Below, piece after piece: positions 17,864-28,599 of a stretch of 64,000 bases of DNA. Every line of letters starts with the position of its first letter. Position 1 is the first letter of the stretch. Made by a program: the position numbers and the translations under genes. The stretch comes from Desulfomicrobium baculatum DSM 4028 (GTDB taxonomy: Bacteria; Desulfobacterota; Desulfovibrionia; Desulfovibrionales; Desulfomicrobiaceae). The stretch covers positions 62,001-126,000 of the forward strand of contig NC_013173.1 in the NCBI RefSeq assembly GCF_000023225.1, given 5' to 3'. Below the pieces are notes generated by a model. That model did no database searches. It saw only the letters and a list, made by a program, of their open reading frames with translations, and was not told the origin of the DNA.

Positions 17864-20342
17864 CCACGTTGACCAGTTTTCCGGGAATGACGATTGTTTT
17901 GACAATTGTTTTGCCCTCGATGTGTCGTGAGACGTTTTGATCGTTCATGGCCTGAGTCTCTATCTCTTCCGAGGTCGCATCCGCCGCCACGGTGATCTGG
18001 CTGCGAAGCTTGCCGTTGACCTGCAGAACCACGGTCACCTCGCTCGTTCTGAGGGCTTCCGGGTCGTGGGCAGGCCATGGCTCGGCGGCCAGGGTGCGGG
18101 TGTATCCCATGCGGTCCCAGACCTCTTCGCAGACGTGCGGAGCGATGGGCGACAGAGTCACCAGGAGGGAGGAGATGGCCGATGACAAGAGGCGCGGGCC
18201 GTTTTTGCTTGCGCGCAGGTCGTCCTTGGTCGCGTAGAGGGAGTTGACCAGCTCCATCATGGCGGCAATGGCCGTGTTGAACTGGAATTTGTTTTCGATG
18301 TCGCGCTCCACCCGGCGCACGGTATCGTGCTCCTTGCGGCGCAGTTCAGCTTCGCTCTCGCCGAGCGTTCCCTCCACGCTTACGCACGTGCCGACAGGGG
18401 AGAGGACGTCATCGAGCTCGTCCACCAGACGCCAGAGACGGTTCAGAAAGCGGCTCGCGCCTTCGATGCCCTTGTCGTTCCATTCCAGATCTTTTTCCGG
18501 CGGAGCGGCGAAAAGACAGAACAGGCGGACCGTGTCCGCTCCGTACTTGGCGATCATCTCGTCGGGATCGACCACGTTGCCCTTGGACTTGGACATCTTG
18601 GAACCATGCAGCAGGACCATGCCCTGGGTCAGCAGGTTCTTGAAGGGTTCGTCATGGGTGAGGTAGCCCTCGTCGCGCAGAGCCTTGACGAAAAAGCGCG
18701 AATACAAAAGGTGCAGGATGGCATGCTCGATACCTCCGATGTACTGGTCCACGGGCATCCAGTAGGCGACCTCGGCCGGGTCGAAAGCCGTGGTCTCGTT
18801 GCGGGCGGAGGTGTAGCGGGCGAAATACCAGGATGACTCGACGAATGTGTCCATGGTGTCCGTCTCGCGCCGGGCGGGCTTGCCGCAGGTCGGGCAGGGT
18901 ACGTTCACGAAGCTTTCGCACCCGGGCAGGGGCGAGCGTCCGTCGGCGTTGACCTTGACGTCCAGGGGCAGCTCCACCGGGAGCTGGCTGGCGGGCACGG
19001 GCACGATGCCGCAGTCGTCGCAATAGATGACCGGGATGGGCGCGCCCCAGTAGCGCTGGCGTGAAATATTCCAGTCGCGCAGCCTGTAGTTGACCGTGGG
19101 CTTGCCCAGACCGCCTGCGGCGAGATGGTCGATGATGGCCTTCTTGGCGGCCTCGCTGTCCATGCCGTCGAACTCGCCTGAGTTGGCCATGACGCCGGGG
19201 TCGGTGAAGGCCTCGGTCATGGTCGCAAGGTCAAGGGCGCCCTCCCGGGGCATGATGACAATCTGTTTGGGCAGGTCGTACTTGGCCGCAAATTCAAAAT
19301 CGCGCTGATCGTGGGCCGGTACCGCCATGACCGCGCCCGTGCCGTAGCCCATGAGCACGAAATTGGCCACATAGATGGGCATTTCGCGGCCCGTAAGGGG
19401 ATTTATGCAGTACTGTCCGGTGAAGACGCCTTCCTTTTCCAGGTCATCGGCGGTGCGGACGATGCGGTCCATTTTGGCGATGCGGTCCACGAATTCGCCT
19501 ACCGCGGCTTCCTGGGCGGTTCCGGCGACAAGCTTCTCCACCAGAGGATGTTCCGGAGCCAGGCTCATGAACGTCGCGCCGAAGAGCGTGTCGGGCCGGG
19601 TCGTGAACACGGGGATCGCTTCGTCCAGATCTTTGACCTTGAAGGAGATCTCGGCACCGATGCTTTTGCCGATCCAGTTGCGCTGCATGGTCAGCACCCG
19701 TTCGGGCCAGCCGTCGGTCAGCTTGTCCAGATCCGCCAGAAGCTCCTCGGCATAGTCGGTGATGCGCAGGAACCACTGTGAGAGCTGCTTCTGCTGCACC
19801 TCGGAGTCGCAGCGCCAGCACAGCCCTTCCTCGACCTGCTCGTTGGCCAGCACGGTGTGGCAGCTCGGGCACCAGTTGACCGGCGCGTTCTTGCGATAAA
19901 CCAGTCCTTTTTCCAGAAATTTGAGAAAGAATTCCTGCTCGAAACGGTAGTATCCCGGGTGGCAGGTCGCGATTTCCCGGTCCCAGTCATAGGAGTAGCC
20001 CAAACGTTTCAGCTGGGCGCGCATGTAGGCGATGTTTTCGTAGGTCCACTTGGCGGGGTGGGTGTTGTTCTTGATGGCCGCGTTCTCGGCGGGCAGGCCG
20101 AAGGCGTCCCAGCCCATGGGATGGAAGACGTTGAAGCCCTGCATGCGCTTGTAGCGGGCGACCACGTCACCGATGGAGTAGTTGCGCACATGTCCCATGT
20201 GGATGCGTCCCGACGGATAGGGGAACATTTCCAGGACATAGTATTTTTCGCCGTCCCGGGACATGTCGGTCCGAAAACAGGCCTTCTCTTCCCAGGCCTG
20301 CTGCCATTTTTCCTCGATCTGCTTGAAATCGTAATGCCTCAT
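17853..20342 (-). CDS. leuS: Leucyl-tRNA synthetase
   Basis: Class I aminoacyl-tRNA synthetase charging tRNA-Leu. It is 829 aa from the ATG at 20342 (GAGGAAAGC upstream). The HIGH-type motif appears as [17 protein letters not shown] near residue 45 and the KMSKS motif as [14 protein letters not shown]. The CP1 editing domain (residues about 220-420) and a four-cysteine zinc segment (CPSC...CWRC) are present. A longer frame to 20435 overlaps nusB and is rejected. Confidence 0.98.
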   Translation of the reverse strand: MRHYDFKQIEEKWQQAWEEKACFRTDMSRDGEKYYVLEMFPYPSGRIHMGHVRNYSIGDVVARYKRMQGFNVFHPMGWDAFGLPAENAAIKNNTHPAKWTYENIAYMRAQLKRLGYSYDWDREIATCHPGYYRFEQEFFLKFLEKGLVYRKNAPVNWCPSCHTVLANEQVEEGLCWRCDSEVQQKQLSQWFLRITDYAEELLADLDKLTDGWPERVLTMQRNWIGKSIGAEISFKVKDLDEAIPVFTTRPDTLFGATFMSLAPEHPLVEKLVAGTAQEAAVGEFVDRIAKMDRIVRTADDLEKEGVFTGQYCINPLTGREMPIYVANFVLMGYGTGAVMAVPAHDQRDFEFAAKYDLPKQIVIMPREGALDLATMTEAFTDPGVMANSGEFDGMDSEAAKKAIIDHLAAGGLGKPTVNYRLRDWNISRQRYWGAPIPVIYCDDCGIVPVPASQLPVELPLDVKVNADGRSPLPGCESFVNVPCPTCGKPARRETDTMDTFVESSWYFARYTSARNETTAFDPAEVAYWMPVDQYIGGIEHAILHLLYSRFFVKALRDEGYLTHDEPFKNLLTQGMVLLHGSKMSKSKGNVVDPDEMIAKYGADTVRLFCLFAAPPEKDLEWNDKGIEGASRFLNRLWRLVDELDDVLSPVGTCVSVEGTLGESEAELRRKEHDTVRRVERDIENKFQFNTAIAAMMELVNSLYATKDDLRASKNGPRLLSSAISSLLVTLSPIAPHVCEEVWDRMGYTRTLAAEPWPAHDPEALRTSEVTVVLQVNGKLRSQITVAADATSEEIETQAMNDQNVSRHIEGKTIVKTIVIPGKLVNVVVR

Positions 20343-20349
20343 GCTTTCC

Positions 20350-20814
20350 TCAAGATTCCGTGTTGCCGGACTGAATTGTCTTGTGTTCGTTACGCTGGGC
20401 ACCCTTGGCTGCGGCGTCGAGCACTCCGTTGACAAAAGTCTTGGAGTTGTCGTCTCCGAAATCCTTGGCCAGTTCGATGGCCTCGTTCATGGCCACCTTG
20501 ATGGGGATGTCGGGACAGAAGAGCATCTCAAAGAGGGAGAGCCGCAGGATGGTCAGTTCGACCTTGGCGATGCGATTGAGTTTCCAGTGCTGCGAGTGCT
20601 GGGTGATGATCTCGTCGATGCTGTCGTAATTGTCGAACACTCCTTCGACCAGGGTCCAGGCGTAGGAATCCTGGCGCTCCATGTCGAATTCCTCTTCGGT
20701 CCAGAAATTGTCAAAGGACTTTATGAGTGAATCCTTGGACATTTTCTGGCCGAAAACCAGCGAATAGATGACCTGAAAGGCGAAGCGGCGTTGATGCCGA
20801 CGGTTGTGCGTCAC
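20350..20814 (-). CDS. nusB: Transcription antitermination factor NusB
   Basis: RNA-binding helical protein that joins NusE on boxA for rRNA antitermination. The 154-aa product starts with GTG at 20814, giving the typical [17 protein letters not shown] start, with GGGGAG upstream. Conserved NusB blocks follow: [39 protein letters not shown] and [13 protein letters not shown]. The ribH-nusB junction is 10 nt, the common pairing of these genes. Confidence 0.95.
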   Translation of the reverse strand: MTHNRRHQRRFAFQVIYSLVFGQKMSKDSLIKSFDNFWTEEEFDMERQDSYAWTLVEGVFDNYDSIDEIITQHSQHWKLNRIAKVELTILRLSLFEMLFCPDIPIKVAMNEAIELAKDFGDDNSKTFVNGVLDAAAKGAQRNEHKTIQSGNTES

Positions 20815-20824
20815 GAAAGCTCCC

Positions 20825-21295
20825 CTAGATCTGCTGCAGTACGCGCAGGGTTTCCAGGGCCGCGGCCGCGGCTTCCACACCCTTGTTCCCGCCCTTGCTG
20901 CCGGCGCGTTCGATGGACTGCTCCAGCGTGTCCGTGGTCAGGAGGCCAAAGCCGATGGGTACGCCGGTGTCCATGGACACATGGGCGATGCCCTTGGTCG
21001 CCTCGCTGCAGACATAGTCGAAATGGGGGGTGGCGCCACGGATGACCGCGCCTACGCAGATGATGGCGTCGGCCTTGCCGCTTCTGGCGACTTTCTGGGC
21101 CACCAGCGGCATTTCGAATGCGCCGGGGACGCGGATGAGGGTGATGTTCTCGCGGACGGCGCCGTGACGAAGCAGATAATCCACGGCCCCGCCGATGAGG
21201 CGGTCGACGATGAAGTCGTTGAAGCGGCTGGCGATGATCGTGAACTTCTGGTCCTGGGCCTGCATCTGCCCTTCGATGGTTTTGACGTGCAGCAT
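20825..21295 (-). CDS. ribH: 6,7-dimethyl-8-ribityllumazine synthase
   Basis: Penultimate riboflavin step: condenses the ribityl-aminouracil with 3,4-dihydroxybutanone phosphate. The 156-aa protein has [33 protein letters not shown] and [18 protein letters not shown] (catalytic His region), all diagnostic. It is downstream of ribBA in the rib cluster and 19 nt from it. Confidence 0.97.
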   Translation of the reverse strand: MLHVKTIEGQMQAQDQKFTIIASRFNDFIVDRLIGGAVDYLLRHGAVRENITLIRVPGAFEMPLVAQKVARSGKADAIICVGAVIRGATPHFDYVCSEATKGIAHVSMDTGVPIGFGLLTTDTLEQSIERAGSKGGNKGVEAAAAALETLRVLQQI

Positions 21296-21314
21296 GTCTC
21301 TACTCCCTTAAAAA

Positions 21315-22529
21315 TTATTTGTTTTCGGCTTCGAATTGCAACAGATGGCCGAGTTTTGAATGCTTGGTGTGCAGATAGCACTTGTTGTCGTCACAGGCCG
21401 GGATTTCGATGGATATCCGCTCCTCGACTTTGAGGCCGTAGCCTTCGAGGCCAATGATCTTCTTGGGGTTGTTGGTCAAAAGGCGCATGCGCTTCACGCC
21501 CAGGTCGACCAGGATCTGCGCCCCGAGGCCGTAATCGCGCAGGTCGGGGGCGAAGCCCAGTTCCAGATTGGCTTCCACGGTGTCGCGGCCTTCGTCCTGC
21601 AGGTGGTAGGCCTTGATCTTGTTGCCAAGGCCAATGCCGCGGCCTTCCTGGCGCATGTAGAGGATGACGCCCGCGCCCTCGTCGTTGACCATCTGCATGG
21701 CCCGCTGCAACTGGCTGCCGCAGTCGCAGCGCATGGAGCCGAATACGTCTCCGGTCAGGCATTCGCTGTGCACGCGCACCAGCACGGGGGTCTCTTCGTT
21801 GATCTCGCCTTTGACCAGGGCGATGTGGGTGTGGCTGTCGATGTCGTTCTCGTAGGCCACGATGGTGAACTCGCCGTAGCAGGTGGGCATGCGCGCCTCG
21901 GCCACGCGGCGGACCAGGGAGTCCTTGCGGGAGCGGTAGGCGATGAGATCGGCGATGGTGGCGATCTTCATGTCGTGCTCTTCGGCGAACTTTCGAAGGT
22001 CGGGCATGCGCGACATGCTGCCGTCATCGTTCATGATCTCGCAGATGACGGCTGCGCCCTTGAGCCCGGCCAGGCGGGCCAGGTCCACGGAGCCCTCGGT
22101 CTGTCCGGCGCGGACCAGGACCCCGCCGGGCTTGGCGCGCAGGGGAAAGATATGCCCGGGGGTGGCCAGGTCTTCGGGGGTGGTCTGGTCGGCCACGGCG
22201 GTCTGGATGGTCAGGGCGCGGTCGTGGGCGGAGATGCCTGTGGTCACGCCCTGCTTGGCTTCGATGGACACGGTGAAGTTGGTTCCGAACTTGGAGGTGT
22301 TGCGCCGGGCCATGAGCGGCAGTTCCAGCTTGTCGACCAGGGCCGGTTCCAATGCGAGGCAAATGAGGCCGCGGCCGTATTTGGCCATGAAATTGATGGC
22401 CTCGGGAGTGACCATTTCGGCGGCGATGGTCAGATCGCCTTCATTTTCCCGGTCCTCGTCATCGACCAGGATGATCATCTTCCCGGCCTTTATTTCCTTG
22501 ATGGCCTCTTCGGCCGAACATTTGTGCAT
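21315..22529 (-). CDS. ribBA: Bifunctional DHBP synthase / GTP cyclohydrolase II
   Basis: Supplies both riboflavin precursors. Of its 404 aa, residues 1-205 form DHBP synthase ([20 protein letters not shown] with the acidic metal loop, and the GHIFPLRA segment). Residues about 206-404 form GTP cyclohydrolase II, with the zinc cysteines in [33 protein letters not shown] and a C-terminal TNNPKKI. Both domains look complete, so the fusion is functional. Confidence 0.97.
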   Translation of the reverse strand: MHKCSAEEAIKEIKAGKMIILVDDEDRENEGDLTIAAEMVTPEAINFMAKYGRGLICLALEPALVDKLELPLMARRNTSKFGTNFTVSIEAKQGVTTGISAHDRALTIQTAVADQTTPEDLATPGHIFPLRAKPGGVLVRAGQTEGSVDLARLAGLKGAAVICEIMNDDGSMSRMPDLRKFAEEHDMKIATIADLIAYRSRKDSLVRRVAEARMPTCYGEFTIVAYENDIDSHTHIALVKGEINEETPVLVRVHSECLTGDVFGSMRCDCGSQLQRAMQMVNDEGAGVILYMRQEGRGIGLGNKIKAYHLQDEGRDTVEANLELGFAPDLRDYGLGAQILVDLGVKRMRLLTNNPKKIIGLEGYGLKVEERISIEIPACDDNKCYLHTKHSKLGHLLQFEAENK

Positions 22530-22568
22530 GCTTATCCTCTTTTATGGGCTTTTCCGACTTGGGGGGTC

Positions 22569-23225
22569 TTAAAATCCGTGTTCTTTAAGAAAATCAGGGG
22601 TGATGGCCGATGATGCGCCCGTGGAGCGACCCTCGCGCCACGGTTCGAGCATGCGCTGCACATACTTGCCGATGACATCGGTCTCCATGTTGATCCGCCG
22701 TCCCTGCGCCCAGTCCGAAATGGTTGTTTCCCGTTGCGTAGCCGGGATGATGTTTACTTCCAAATATCCCTGACCGCAATCGTTGACTGTCAGGCTTATC
22801 CCGTCCAGGGCCACGGAGCCCTTGGGGATGACCTGGCTCGAATAGGAGGCCGGGAAGCCCAGACGGTAGATCCGGGACTGACCGGCCTGACGGATGGACA
22901 GGACCTCTGCCAGACAATCGACATGCCCGGAGACGATGTGGCCGCCAAGACGGTCTCCCATGGCCAGGGCGCGTTCGAGATTGACCGACGAGGATACGCC
23001 CAGCGCGCCGAGGTTGGTTACGGACATGGTCTCGCCCGAAGCATAGGCGGTGAACCAGCCGGCACCGAACGTTTCCACGGTCAGGCAGACCCCGTTCACG
23101 GCGATGGATTCGCCAAGGGCGTAGTCGGTCAGGGCAAAGTCCGGTCGCACGGTGAAGCGGGTCTCGCTGCCGCGCCGGTCCATGGCCGCCACCCGGCCCA
23201 AACCCTGGATGATACCTGTGAACAT
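22569..23225 (-). CDS. ribE: Riboflavin synthase, alpha chain
   Basis: Dismutates two lumazine molecules to riboflavin. The 218-aa protein has the two tandem lumazine-binding repeats: MFTGIIQGLGRV with SIAVNGVCLTV in the first, and MGDRLGGHIVSGHVDC with VALDGISLTVND in the second. It is 2 nt from ribD and therefore co-translated. Confidence 0.97.
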   Translation of the reverse strand: MFTGIIQGLGRVAAMDRRGSETRFTVRPDFALTDYALGESIAVNGVCLTVETFGAGWFTAYASGETMSVTNLGALGVSSSVNLERALAMGDRLGGHIVSGHVDCLAEVLSIRQAGQSRIYRLGFPASYSSQVIPKGSVALDGISLTVNDCGQGYLEVNIIPATQRETTISDWAQGRRINMETDVIGKYVQRMLEPWREGRSTGASSAITPDFLKEHGF

Positions 23226-23227
23226 TC

Positions 23228-24352
23228 CTACTCCTTTGCTCGTAGCCGCAGATAGAGATCGGTTTCGAAAAATCCCTGCTCGACGAGCCGAAATTCCCAG
23301 CAGTCCTGCATGGACAGGGCCTTGCGGCCGGCAAAGGCCGACCTGGCCTCTTCATCGCCCAGGACCTTCATGGCCTGGAATATGCGCAGTTCGTCGACCA
23401 GTCCCTGCCTCTGCATGGATCCGGCCAGATGCCCGCCGCCCTCGGTCAGGGTGTAGTGGCATCCGCGGTCCTTGCGCAGCAGCTGCAGCCCCGCGTTCAG
23501 GTCAAGGGTTTCGGCAGGCGTCTTCAAGCAAGGCAGGCCCCAGACCGTCACGCCCAGTTCCGTCAGGCGCGTGGCGCGAATGGAACGGCTTTGCGCCTCG
23601 GTTGTCCAGAAAATGATCTGGTCCGGCCGGGTGGACAGAAGATTCGAGTCCTGGGCCGGATCCGGAAGAGAACGGGACACGATCACGGCCAGCGGCTGCG
23701 GGCCGTCGTATCCGGGCAGCCGGCAGGTCAGGCTCGGGTTGTCGGCGCGGAAAGTGCCCCCGCCGACAATGACCGCCTGGCACCAGGTTCGCAGCCTGTG
23801 CACTTCGCGGCGCGAAGCTTCGCCCGAGATCCAGGCCGCCTGGCCGTCGCGGGTGGCGATCTTGCCGTCCAGGGTGGTGGCCAGCTTGAGGATGGAATAC
23901 GGGCGGGCCGTGGTCTGCCAGACCAGAAAATCGGCGATCAGGTCGCGGCATTCCTGTTCGCGCACGCCCATGCGCACCGTAACGCCCCGGCCGCGCAGAA
24001 AGTCGGCGCCGCCTCCGGCGACCGTGGGGTTGGGATCGGCACAGCCCACGACCACCTCCGGTACCCCCGCCTCCAGGATGGCCCTGGTGCAGGGCGGCGT
24101 CTTGCCCTGGTGGTTGCAGGGCTCAAGGGTGACGTAGAGAGTGCACCCGCGAGGATCGACACCCTTGGCCTGCGCATCGCGCAGGGCTTCGACTTCGGCG
24201 TGAGGCTGTCCGCAGGCCGTATGCCAGCCCTCGGCCACGACCTCGCCGCCGCGCGTCAGAACCGCGCCGACGCAAGGGTTGGGCGCGGTGCGCCCCCGGC
24301 CTTGCTCGGCCAGGCGGATGGCCTGATCCATGAACGCGCAGTCCTCATGCAT
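23228..24352 (-). CDS. ribD: Riboflavin biosynthesis deaminase/reductase RibD
   Basis: Second and third steps of riboflavin synthesis. The 374-aa bifunctional protein has an N-terminal cytidine-deaminase-like zinc site ([10 protein letters not shown], then [12 protein letters not shown]) and a C-terminal NADPH reductase ([25 protein letters not shown]). I use the ATG at 24352, 9 nt after GGAG and overlapping the comEB stop by 8 nt. The long in-frame extension upstream of 24352 runs antiparallel in frame to comEB coding and is rejected. Confidence 0.96.
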   Translation of the reverse strand: MHEDCAFMDQAIRLAEQGRGRTAPNPCVGAVLTRGGEVVAEGWHTACGQPHAEVEALRDAQAKGVDPRGCTLYVTLEPCNHQGKTPPCTRAILEAGVPEVVVGCADPNPTVAGGGADFLRGRGVTVRMGVREQECRDLIADFLVWQTTARPYSILKLATTLDGKIATRDGQAAWISGEASRREVHRLRTWCQAVIVGGGTFRADNPSLTCRLPGYDGPQPLAVIVSRSLPDPAQDSNLLSTRPDQIIFWTTEAQSRSIRATRLTELGVTVWGLPCLKTPAETLDLNAGLQLLRKDRGCHYTLTEGGGHLAGSMQRQGLVDELRIFQAMKVLGDEEARSAFAGRKALSMQDCWEFRLVEQGFFETDLYLRLRAKE

Positions 24353-24806
24353 CGGCTGGCTTCTCCAGTCGCGTATAGGGGATTTTTGCTTCGTCGAGCA
24401 TTTCCCGGGACATTTCGTCGGGGTAGCCCTCGGCGAAGAAAATGGCCCGCACCCGGCAGTTGATGAGCATTTTTGCGCAGAGGATGCACGGTTGGGTCGT
24501 GCAGAAGATATCCGCGCCCTCGATGCCCACCCCGTGGATGGCGGCCTGGATGATGACGTTCTGCTCGGCATGCAGGGCGCGGCAGAGTTCATGGCGCTGG
24601 CCCGAGGGGATGCCGAGCTTTTCGCGCATGCAGCCCAGGTCAAGGCAATGCGTCAGCCCCGCCGGCGCGCCGTTGTATCCTGTGGCCAGAATGCGTTTGT
24701 CCTTGACGGCCAGGGCTCCGACCTTTCGCCGCAGACAGGTGGAGCGCTCGGCCACCAGGTAGGCGATGCTCATGAAATACTGCGGCCAGGGGATGCGGTT
24801 GTCCAT
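24345..24806 (-). CDS. comEB: dCMP deaminase family protein (ComEB-like)
   Basis: A 153-aa zinc deaminase with [12 protein letters not shown] (catalytic HAE) and [12 protein letters not shown] (PCxxC) near the C-terminus, plus an N-terminal [12 protein letters not shown] and an [10 protein letters not shown] zinc-like loop typical of dCMP deaminases. It would convert dCMP to dUMP for dTMP synthesis. ATG 24806 has GAGG 5 nt upstream; a GTG two codons earlier is possible. It is between glyA and ribD, an order I recall from Desulfovibrio. Confidence 0.9.
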   Translation of the reverse strand: MDNRIPWPQYFMSIAYLVAERSTCLRRKVGALAVKDKRILATGYNGAPAGLTHCLDLGCMREKLGIPSGQRHELCRALHAEQNVIIQAAIHGVGIEGADIFCTTQPCILCAKMLINCRVRAIFFAEGYPDEMSREMLDEAKIPYTRLEKPADA

Positions 24807-24830
24807 GGTCACCTCTTTGGAAACGAATCA

Positions 24831-24860
24831 ACCACAGGGCCTGCAGATTGGCCCTGTGGT
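24831..24860. terminator. Hairpin between glyA and comEB
   Basis: A perfect 11-bp repeat ACCACAGGGCC (24831-24841) and its complement (24850-24860) flank an 8-nt loop. No T-run follows on the minus strand (TTGATTCG instead), so it may act as a partial terminator, an RNA processing or stability element, or a pause site rather than a full stop. Confidence 0.5.
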
Positions 24861-24889
24861 TGGAGAAAGGTGGTAGAAAAAAGCGTGGT

Positions 24890-26128
24890 CTACCAGGCGA
24901 AAAGCGGGAACTGGCCCGCGAATTTCTCCACTTCCAGCCGAATCTCGGTCAGTCTGGACTCATTGTCCAGGTTTTCCAGGATGGCGACAATCCATTTGGC
25001 AACCTTGCGCATGTCGTCGCTCTTCATGCCGCGCGTGGTCAAGGCCGGCGTGCCCAGGCGCACCCCGGAGGTGACGAAGGGGGAGCGGGTCTCGAAGGGC
25101 ACGGTGTTCTTGTTGACGGTGATGCCGCCCTTGTCGAGGCCGATCTCGGCGTCCTTGCCGGTGATGTCCTGGGCAGTCAGGTCCACCAGCATGAGATGGT
25201 TGTCCGTGCCGCCGGAGACCAGATGGTACCCGGCTGCCGTCAGTTCGGCCGCCAGAGTCTGGGCGTTGGCGACGACCTGCTGCTGATAATCCTTGAATTC
25301 CGGGCGCAGCGCCTCGGCAAAGGCCACGGCTTTGGCCGCGATGACGTGCATGAGCGGTCCGCCCTGGATGCCGGGGAAGATCTGGGAGTTGAGGGTCTTG
25401 CCGAATTCCTCGGTGCTCAGGATCATGCCGCCGCGAGGACCGCGCAGGGTCTTGTGCGTGGTCGTGGTGGTGAAGTGGGCGTGCTCGATGGGCGAGGGGT
25501 GCAGGCCCGTGGCCACCAGGCCCGCGATGTGCGCCATGTCCACCAGCAGTTTGGCCCCCACCTTGTCGGCGATGGCCCGGAAACGGGCGAAATCGAGGGT
25601 GCGCGGGTAGGCGCTGGCCCCGGCGATGATCATCTGGGGCTTGTGTTCCAGGGCCAGGGCTTCGACTTCGTCATAGTTGATCTGGCCGGTTTCCTTCTCG
25701 ACCCCGTAAAAGGCGGTCTTGAACAGGCGTCCTGAAAAATTGACCGGGCTGCCATGGGTCAGGTGACCGCCATGGGACAGATTCATGCCGAGGATGGTGT
25801 CGCCGGGCTGGATGGCCGCGAAATACGCGCCCATGTTGGCCTGGGAACCGGAGTGGGGCTGAACGTTGGCGTATTCGGCGTTAAAGAGCTGGCGGGCCCG
25901 CTCCATGGCCAGGTTTTCGGCCATGTCCACGAACTCGCAGCCGCCGTAATAGCGTTTGCCCGGATAGCCTTCGGCGTATTTGTGGGTCATGACGCTGCCC
26001 ATGGCGGCGCGGACCGCAAGGGAGGTGAAGTTCTCCGAGGCGATGAGTTCGAGTTTGGTGATCTGGCGGTTGGTCTCCAGCTGGATCGCTTTGGCGATCT
26101 GCGGATCCTGGCGGGTGAGTTCGTCCAT
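24890..26128 (-). CDS. glyA: Serine hydroxymethyltransferase
   Basis: PLP enzyme interconverting serine and glycine with tetrahydrofolate, the main one-carbon source. The 412-aa length is standard. It has [28 protein letters not shown] at the N-terminus (read as two adjoining family blocks) and the PLP lysine in [15 protein letters not shown] near residue 230. It is followed by comEB after a hairpin, so one-carbon supply is placed next to dTMP synthesis. Confidence 0.98.
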   Translation of the reverse strand: MDELTRQDPQIAKAIQLETNRQITKLELIASENFTSLAVRAAMGSVMTHKYAEGYPGKRYYGGCEFVDMAENLAMERARQLFNAEYANVQPHSGSQANMGAYFAAIQPGDTILGMNLSHGGHLTHGSPVNFSGRLFKTAFYGVEKETGQINYDEVEALALEHKPQMIIAGASAYPRTLDFARFRAIADKVGAKLLVDMAHIAGLVATGLHPSPIEHAHFTTTTTHKTLRGPRGGMILSTEEFGKTLNSQIFPGIQGGPLMHVIAAKAVAFAEALRPEFKDYQQQVVANAQTLAAELTAAGYHLVSGGTDNHLMLVDLTAQDITGKDAEIGLDKGGITVNKNTVPFETRSPFVTSGVRLGTPALTTRGMKSDDMRKVAKWIVAILENLDNESRLTEIRLEVEKFAGQFPLFAW

Positions 26129-26169
26129 GGTGCCTCCACTCTGTTGAGCCGCGCGCTGGCGGCGGATCG

Positions 26170-27411
26170 TTATTTGAAACTGCGCAGGATGATGGAGGCG
26201 TTGGTGCCGCCGAATCCGAACGAGTTGCTGATGCCGTATTCCAGTTCCATTTTCCTGCTGGCGCCCGGCGTGTAGTCAAGGTCGCAGTCCGGGTCCGGGG
26301 TGTCCTGGTTGATGGTGCCCGGAACGATGCCGTTCTGCAGACTCAAGGCTGTGAAGACCGCCTCGGCGCCGCCGGCGGCGCCGAGCAGGTGCCCGATCAT
26401 GCTCTTGTTGGCGGTGATGGGCATCTTATATGCGTGATCTCCGAAAACGGCCTTGATGGCTTTGGTTTCGGTCTTGTCGTTGAGCTTGGTCGATGTGCCG
26501 TGCGCGTTGACGAAGGTGACCTGTTCGGGAGCCAGTTCGGCGTCGCGCAGGGCGCACGTCATGGCCTGGGCCATGCCCGTGCCCGACTCTTCGGGGGCGG
26601 CGATGTGATATGCGTCCCCGGAAGCGCCGTAGCCGACGACCTCGGCGTAGATTTTGGCTCCACGCGCCAGCGCGTGTTCAAGCTCTTCGAGCATGAGCAG
26701 GCCCGCGCCCTCGCCGATGACGAAGCCGGTGCGGTCGGCGTCGAAGGGGCGACTGGCCTTGAGCGGTTCGTCATTGCGGGTGGACAGGGCCTTCATGGCC
26801 GTGAAACCGGACACGCCCATGGGCGTGATGGTCGACTCCACGCCGCCGGTGATGCAGGCCTTGACCCGGCCGAGCTTGATGTCGGAATACGCGTAGCCGA
26901 TGGCGTGGGTGGCCGAGGCGCAGGCCGAGGTGGTGACCAGGTTCGGGCCCTTGGCGCCGGTGTGGATCGAAATCTGCCCCGAAGCCATGTTGGCGATGAG
27001 CATGGGGATGTAGAAGGGTGAAACCCGTCCCGGCCCGGATTTGAGCAGCTTGCTGTGAAAATCCTCGATGGTGGACAATCCGCCCAGGCCGCAGCCCAGG
27101 AGCACGCCGACTTCGGGGGCGGTGGCCTCGTCCATGACCAGGCCGCAGTCTTCCATGAGCTGCTTGCCGGTGGCCACGGCGATCTGGACAAAGCGGTCCA
27201 TGCGCTTGGCGTCCTTGACCCCGACATAATCCGTCGGATCGAAATTTTTCAGTTCCCCTGCGATCTTCGCATCGAATTCGCAGCAGTCGAAAAGAGTGAT
27301 GGGGCCAATGCCGCAAACTCCTCCGACAAGGTTGGTCCAGCTTTCCTGCAGGGAATTGCCAATGGGGGTCATGGCCGCAAGGCCTGTAATGACAACGCGT
27401 TTTCCAATCAT
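26170..27411 (-). CDS. fabF: 3-oxoacyl-ACP synthase II
   Basis: Elongating condensing enzyme of type II fatty acid synthesis. It is 413 aa long, with the Cys-His-His triad: [13 protein letters not shown] (Cys near 165), [12 protein letters not shown] and [13 protein letters not shown]. The C-terminus is [16 protein letters not shown]. It is separated from acpP by an intrinsic terminator, so its expression depends partly on readthrough. Confidence 0.98.
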   Translation of the reverse strand: MIGKRVVITGLAAMTPIGNSLQESWTNLVGGVCGIGPITLFDCCEFDAKIAGELKNFDPTDYVGVKDAKRMDRFVQIAVATGKQLMEDCGLVMDEATAPEVGVLLGCGLGGLSTIEDFHSKLLKSGPGRVSPFYIPMLIANMASGQISIHTGAKGPNLVTTSACASATHAIGYAYSDIKLGRVKACITGGVESTITPMGVSGFTAMKALSTRNDEPLKASRPFDADRTGFVIGEGAGLLMLEELEHALARGAKIYAEVVGYGASGDAYHIAAPEESGTGMAQAMTCALRDAELAPEQVTFVNAHGTSTKLNDKTETKAIKAVFGDHAYKMPITANKSMIGHLLGAAGGAEAVFTALSLQNGIVPGTINQDTPDPDCDLDYTPGASRKMELEYGISNSFGFGGTNASIILRSFK

Positions 27412-27467
27412 GATCTTCTCGAAAATTTAGGACGTGCCTGACGGAACATTCCATCCGGCTGTGCATG

Positions 27468-27500
27468 AAAAAAAAGGTACCCCAGACGGACCGGGGTACC
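27468..27500 (-). terminator. Intrinsic terminator between acpP and fabF
   Basis: On the minus strand GGTACCCC (27500-27493) pairs with GGGGTACC (27483-27476) across a 9-nt loop, followed by eight T (27475-27468). Placed inside an otherwise continuous operon, it probably makes acpP mRNA more abundant than the downstream message. Confidence 0.88.
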
Positions 27501-27523
27501 GTGTCATGGCGACGATACGGGTC

Positions 27524-27754
27524 CTAGGACTTGGACTTGATATAATTGATGGCGTCCTGGACTGTGGCGATCTTCTGTGCGTCTTCGTCATCGATCTCGA
27601 TGTCGAATTCTTCTTCCATGGCCATGATCAGTTCGGTCAGATCCAGGGAATCGGCGCCCAAGGACTCCACAAAGGAGGACTCAAGCTTTACTTCTTCCGC
27701 GGATACGCCCAGCTGCTCGACAACCAGTTCTTTGACTTTTTCTTCAATAGACAT
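27524..27754 (-). CDS. acpP: Acyl carrier protein
   Basis: A 76-aa acidic carrier of growing acyl chains. The phosphopantetheine Ser is in [19 protein letters not shown], the invariant motif. Two ATGs are possible (27760 and 27754). The second has GGAGG at proper distance and yields the usual [17 protein letters not shown] start; at the first the ribosome site would touch the start codon. It lies between fabG and fabF as usual. Confidence 0.97.
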   Translation of the reverse strand: MSIEEKVKELVVEQLGVSAEEVKLESSFVESLGADSLDLTELIMAMEEEFDIEIDDEDAQKIATVQDAINYIKSKS

Positions 27755-27798
27755 TTTCATCCTCCAAAGTGTGTATTCGTACGTAATGTGGAATCAGG

Positions 27799-28542
27799 CT
27801 ACAGATACATGCCGCCGTTGATTCCGAGCACCTGACCGGTGATGTATTCAGCCTGGTCGGATGCAAGATAGGCCACGGCATCGGCGATTGCCTGCGCCGA
27901 ACCGAGGCGTCCCAGAGGAATGCGTTCAAGATATTTGTCCCGCACGTCCTGGGGGAGAGTTTCAGTCATGTCGGTCTCGATGAACCCCGGCGCGATGGCG
28001 TTGACGGTGATGCCGCGTGATCCGAGCTCAAGAGCCGCGGCCTTGGTCAGCCCGATGAGGCCGGCCTTGGATGCGCAGTAATTGGCTTGCCCTGCATTGC
28101 CCATCTGCCCCACGACGGAGGAAATATTGACGATACGCCCTTTTCGCTGCTTGAGCATGATCTTGGCGGCCTGCTGCAGACAGACGAAGGCCCCGGTCAG
28201 ATTGATCTGGATCACCTGCTCCCACTGCTCGCGCTTCATGCGCATGATCAATCCGTCCTTGGTGATGCCGGCATTGTTGACCAGGAGTTCAAGGCTGACC
28301 TTGTCCTTGATCTCGGTGGCAAAAAAATCGGCGACGGCGTCCCAGTCGCTGGCGTCAAGCAAAAAACCCCGGGCTGCGCCACCATCGGCCATAACTTCAG
28401 CGCATACGGCTTCAGCCAGTTCCGGCCTGCTGACGTAGGTGAAATAAACCTGGTACCCCAAGCCTGCAAGTTTTTTTACGATCGCCTTGCCGATCCCTCG
28501 TGTGCCGCCTGTGACCAGGGCGGTCCTGACCAGTTCGCTCAT
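27799..28542 (-). CDS. fabG: 3-oxoacyl-ACP reductase
   Basis: NADPH-dependent short-chain dehydrogenase/reductase reducing 3-oxoacyl-ACP. The 247-aa protein has the nucleotide loop TGGTRGIGKAI at the N-terminus, the NNAG motif, and the Ser-Tyr-Lys catalytic set in NISSVVGQMGNAGQANYCASKAG. The C-terminus has SDQAEYITGQVLGINGGMYL, the FabG ending. Confidence 0.97.
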   Translation of the reverse strand: MSELVRTALVTGGTRGIGKAIVKKLAGLGYQVYFTYVSRPELAEAVCAEVMADGGAARGFLLDASDWDAVADFFATEIKDKVSLELLVNNAGITKDGLIMRMKREQWEQVIQINLTGAFVCLQQAAKIMLKQRKGRIVNISSVVGQMGNAGQANYCASKAGLIGLTKAAALELGSRGITVNAIAPGFIETDMTETLPQDVRDKYLERIPLGRLGSAQAIADAVAYLASDQAEYITGQVLGINGGMYL

Positions 28543-28574
28543 GATTGACCTCGTGGTTTGCTTGAAAAGTGCGA

Positions 28575-28599
28575 ATTGAGTGGTTACTCAATGACCACT
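28575..28599. promoter_or_regulatory. Two mutually exclusive hairpins between fabH and fabG
   Basis: ATTGAGT-GGTT-ACTCAAT (28575-28592) is a perfect 7-bp-arm inverted repeat. Overlapping it, AGTGGT (28579-28584) can instead pair with ACCACT (28594-28599). Only one can form at a time. It could be an operator (dyad with 4-nt spacer) or an RNA switch; I cannot tell which. Confidence 0.4.

Noticed and set aside
21296-24352. Possible FMN riboswitch in front of the riboflavin genes
   Set aside because: The junctions between rib genes are 0-40 nt and hold no room for the conserved FMN aptamer; none was recognised at glyA or comEB either.
24353-24643. N-terminal extension of ribD
   Set aside because: The extension lies wholly within comEB in another frame, lacks family similarity, and ATG 24352 has a ribosome site and the correct RibD start.
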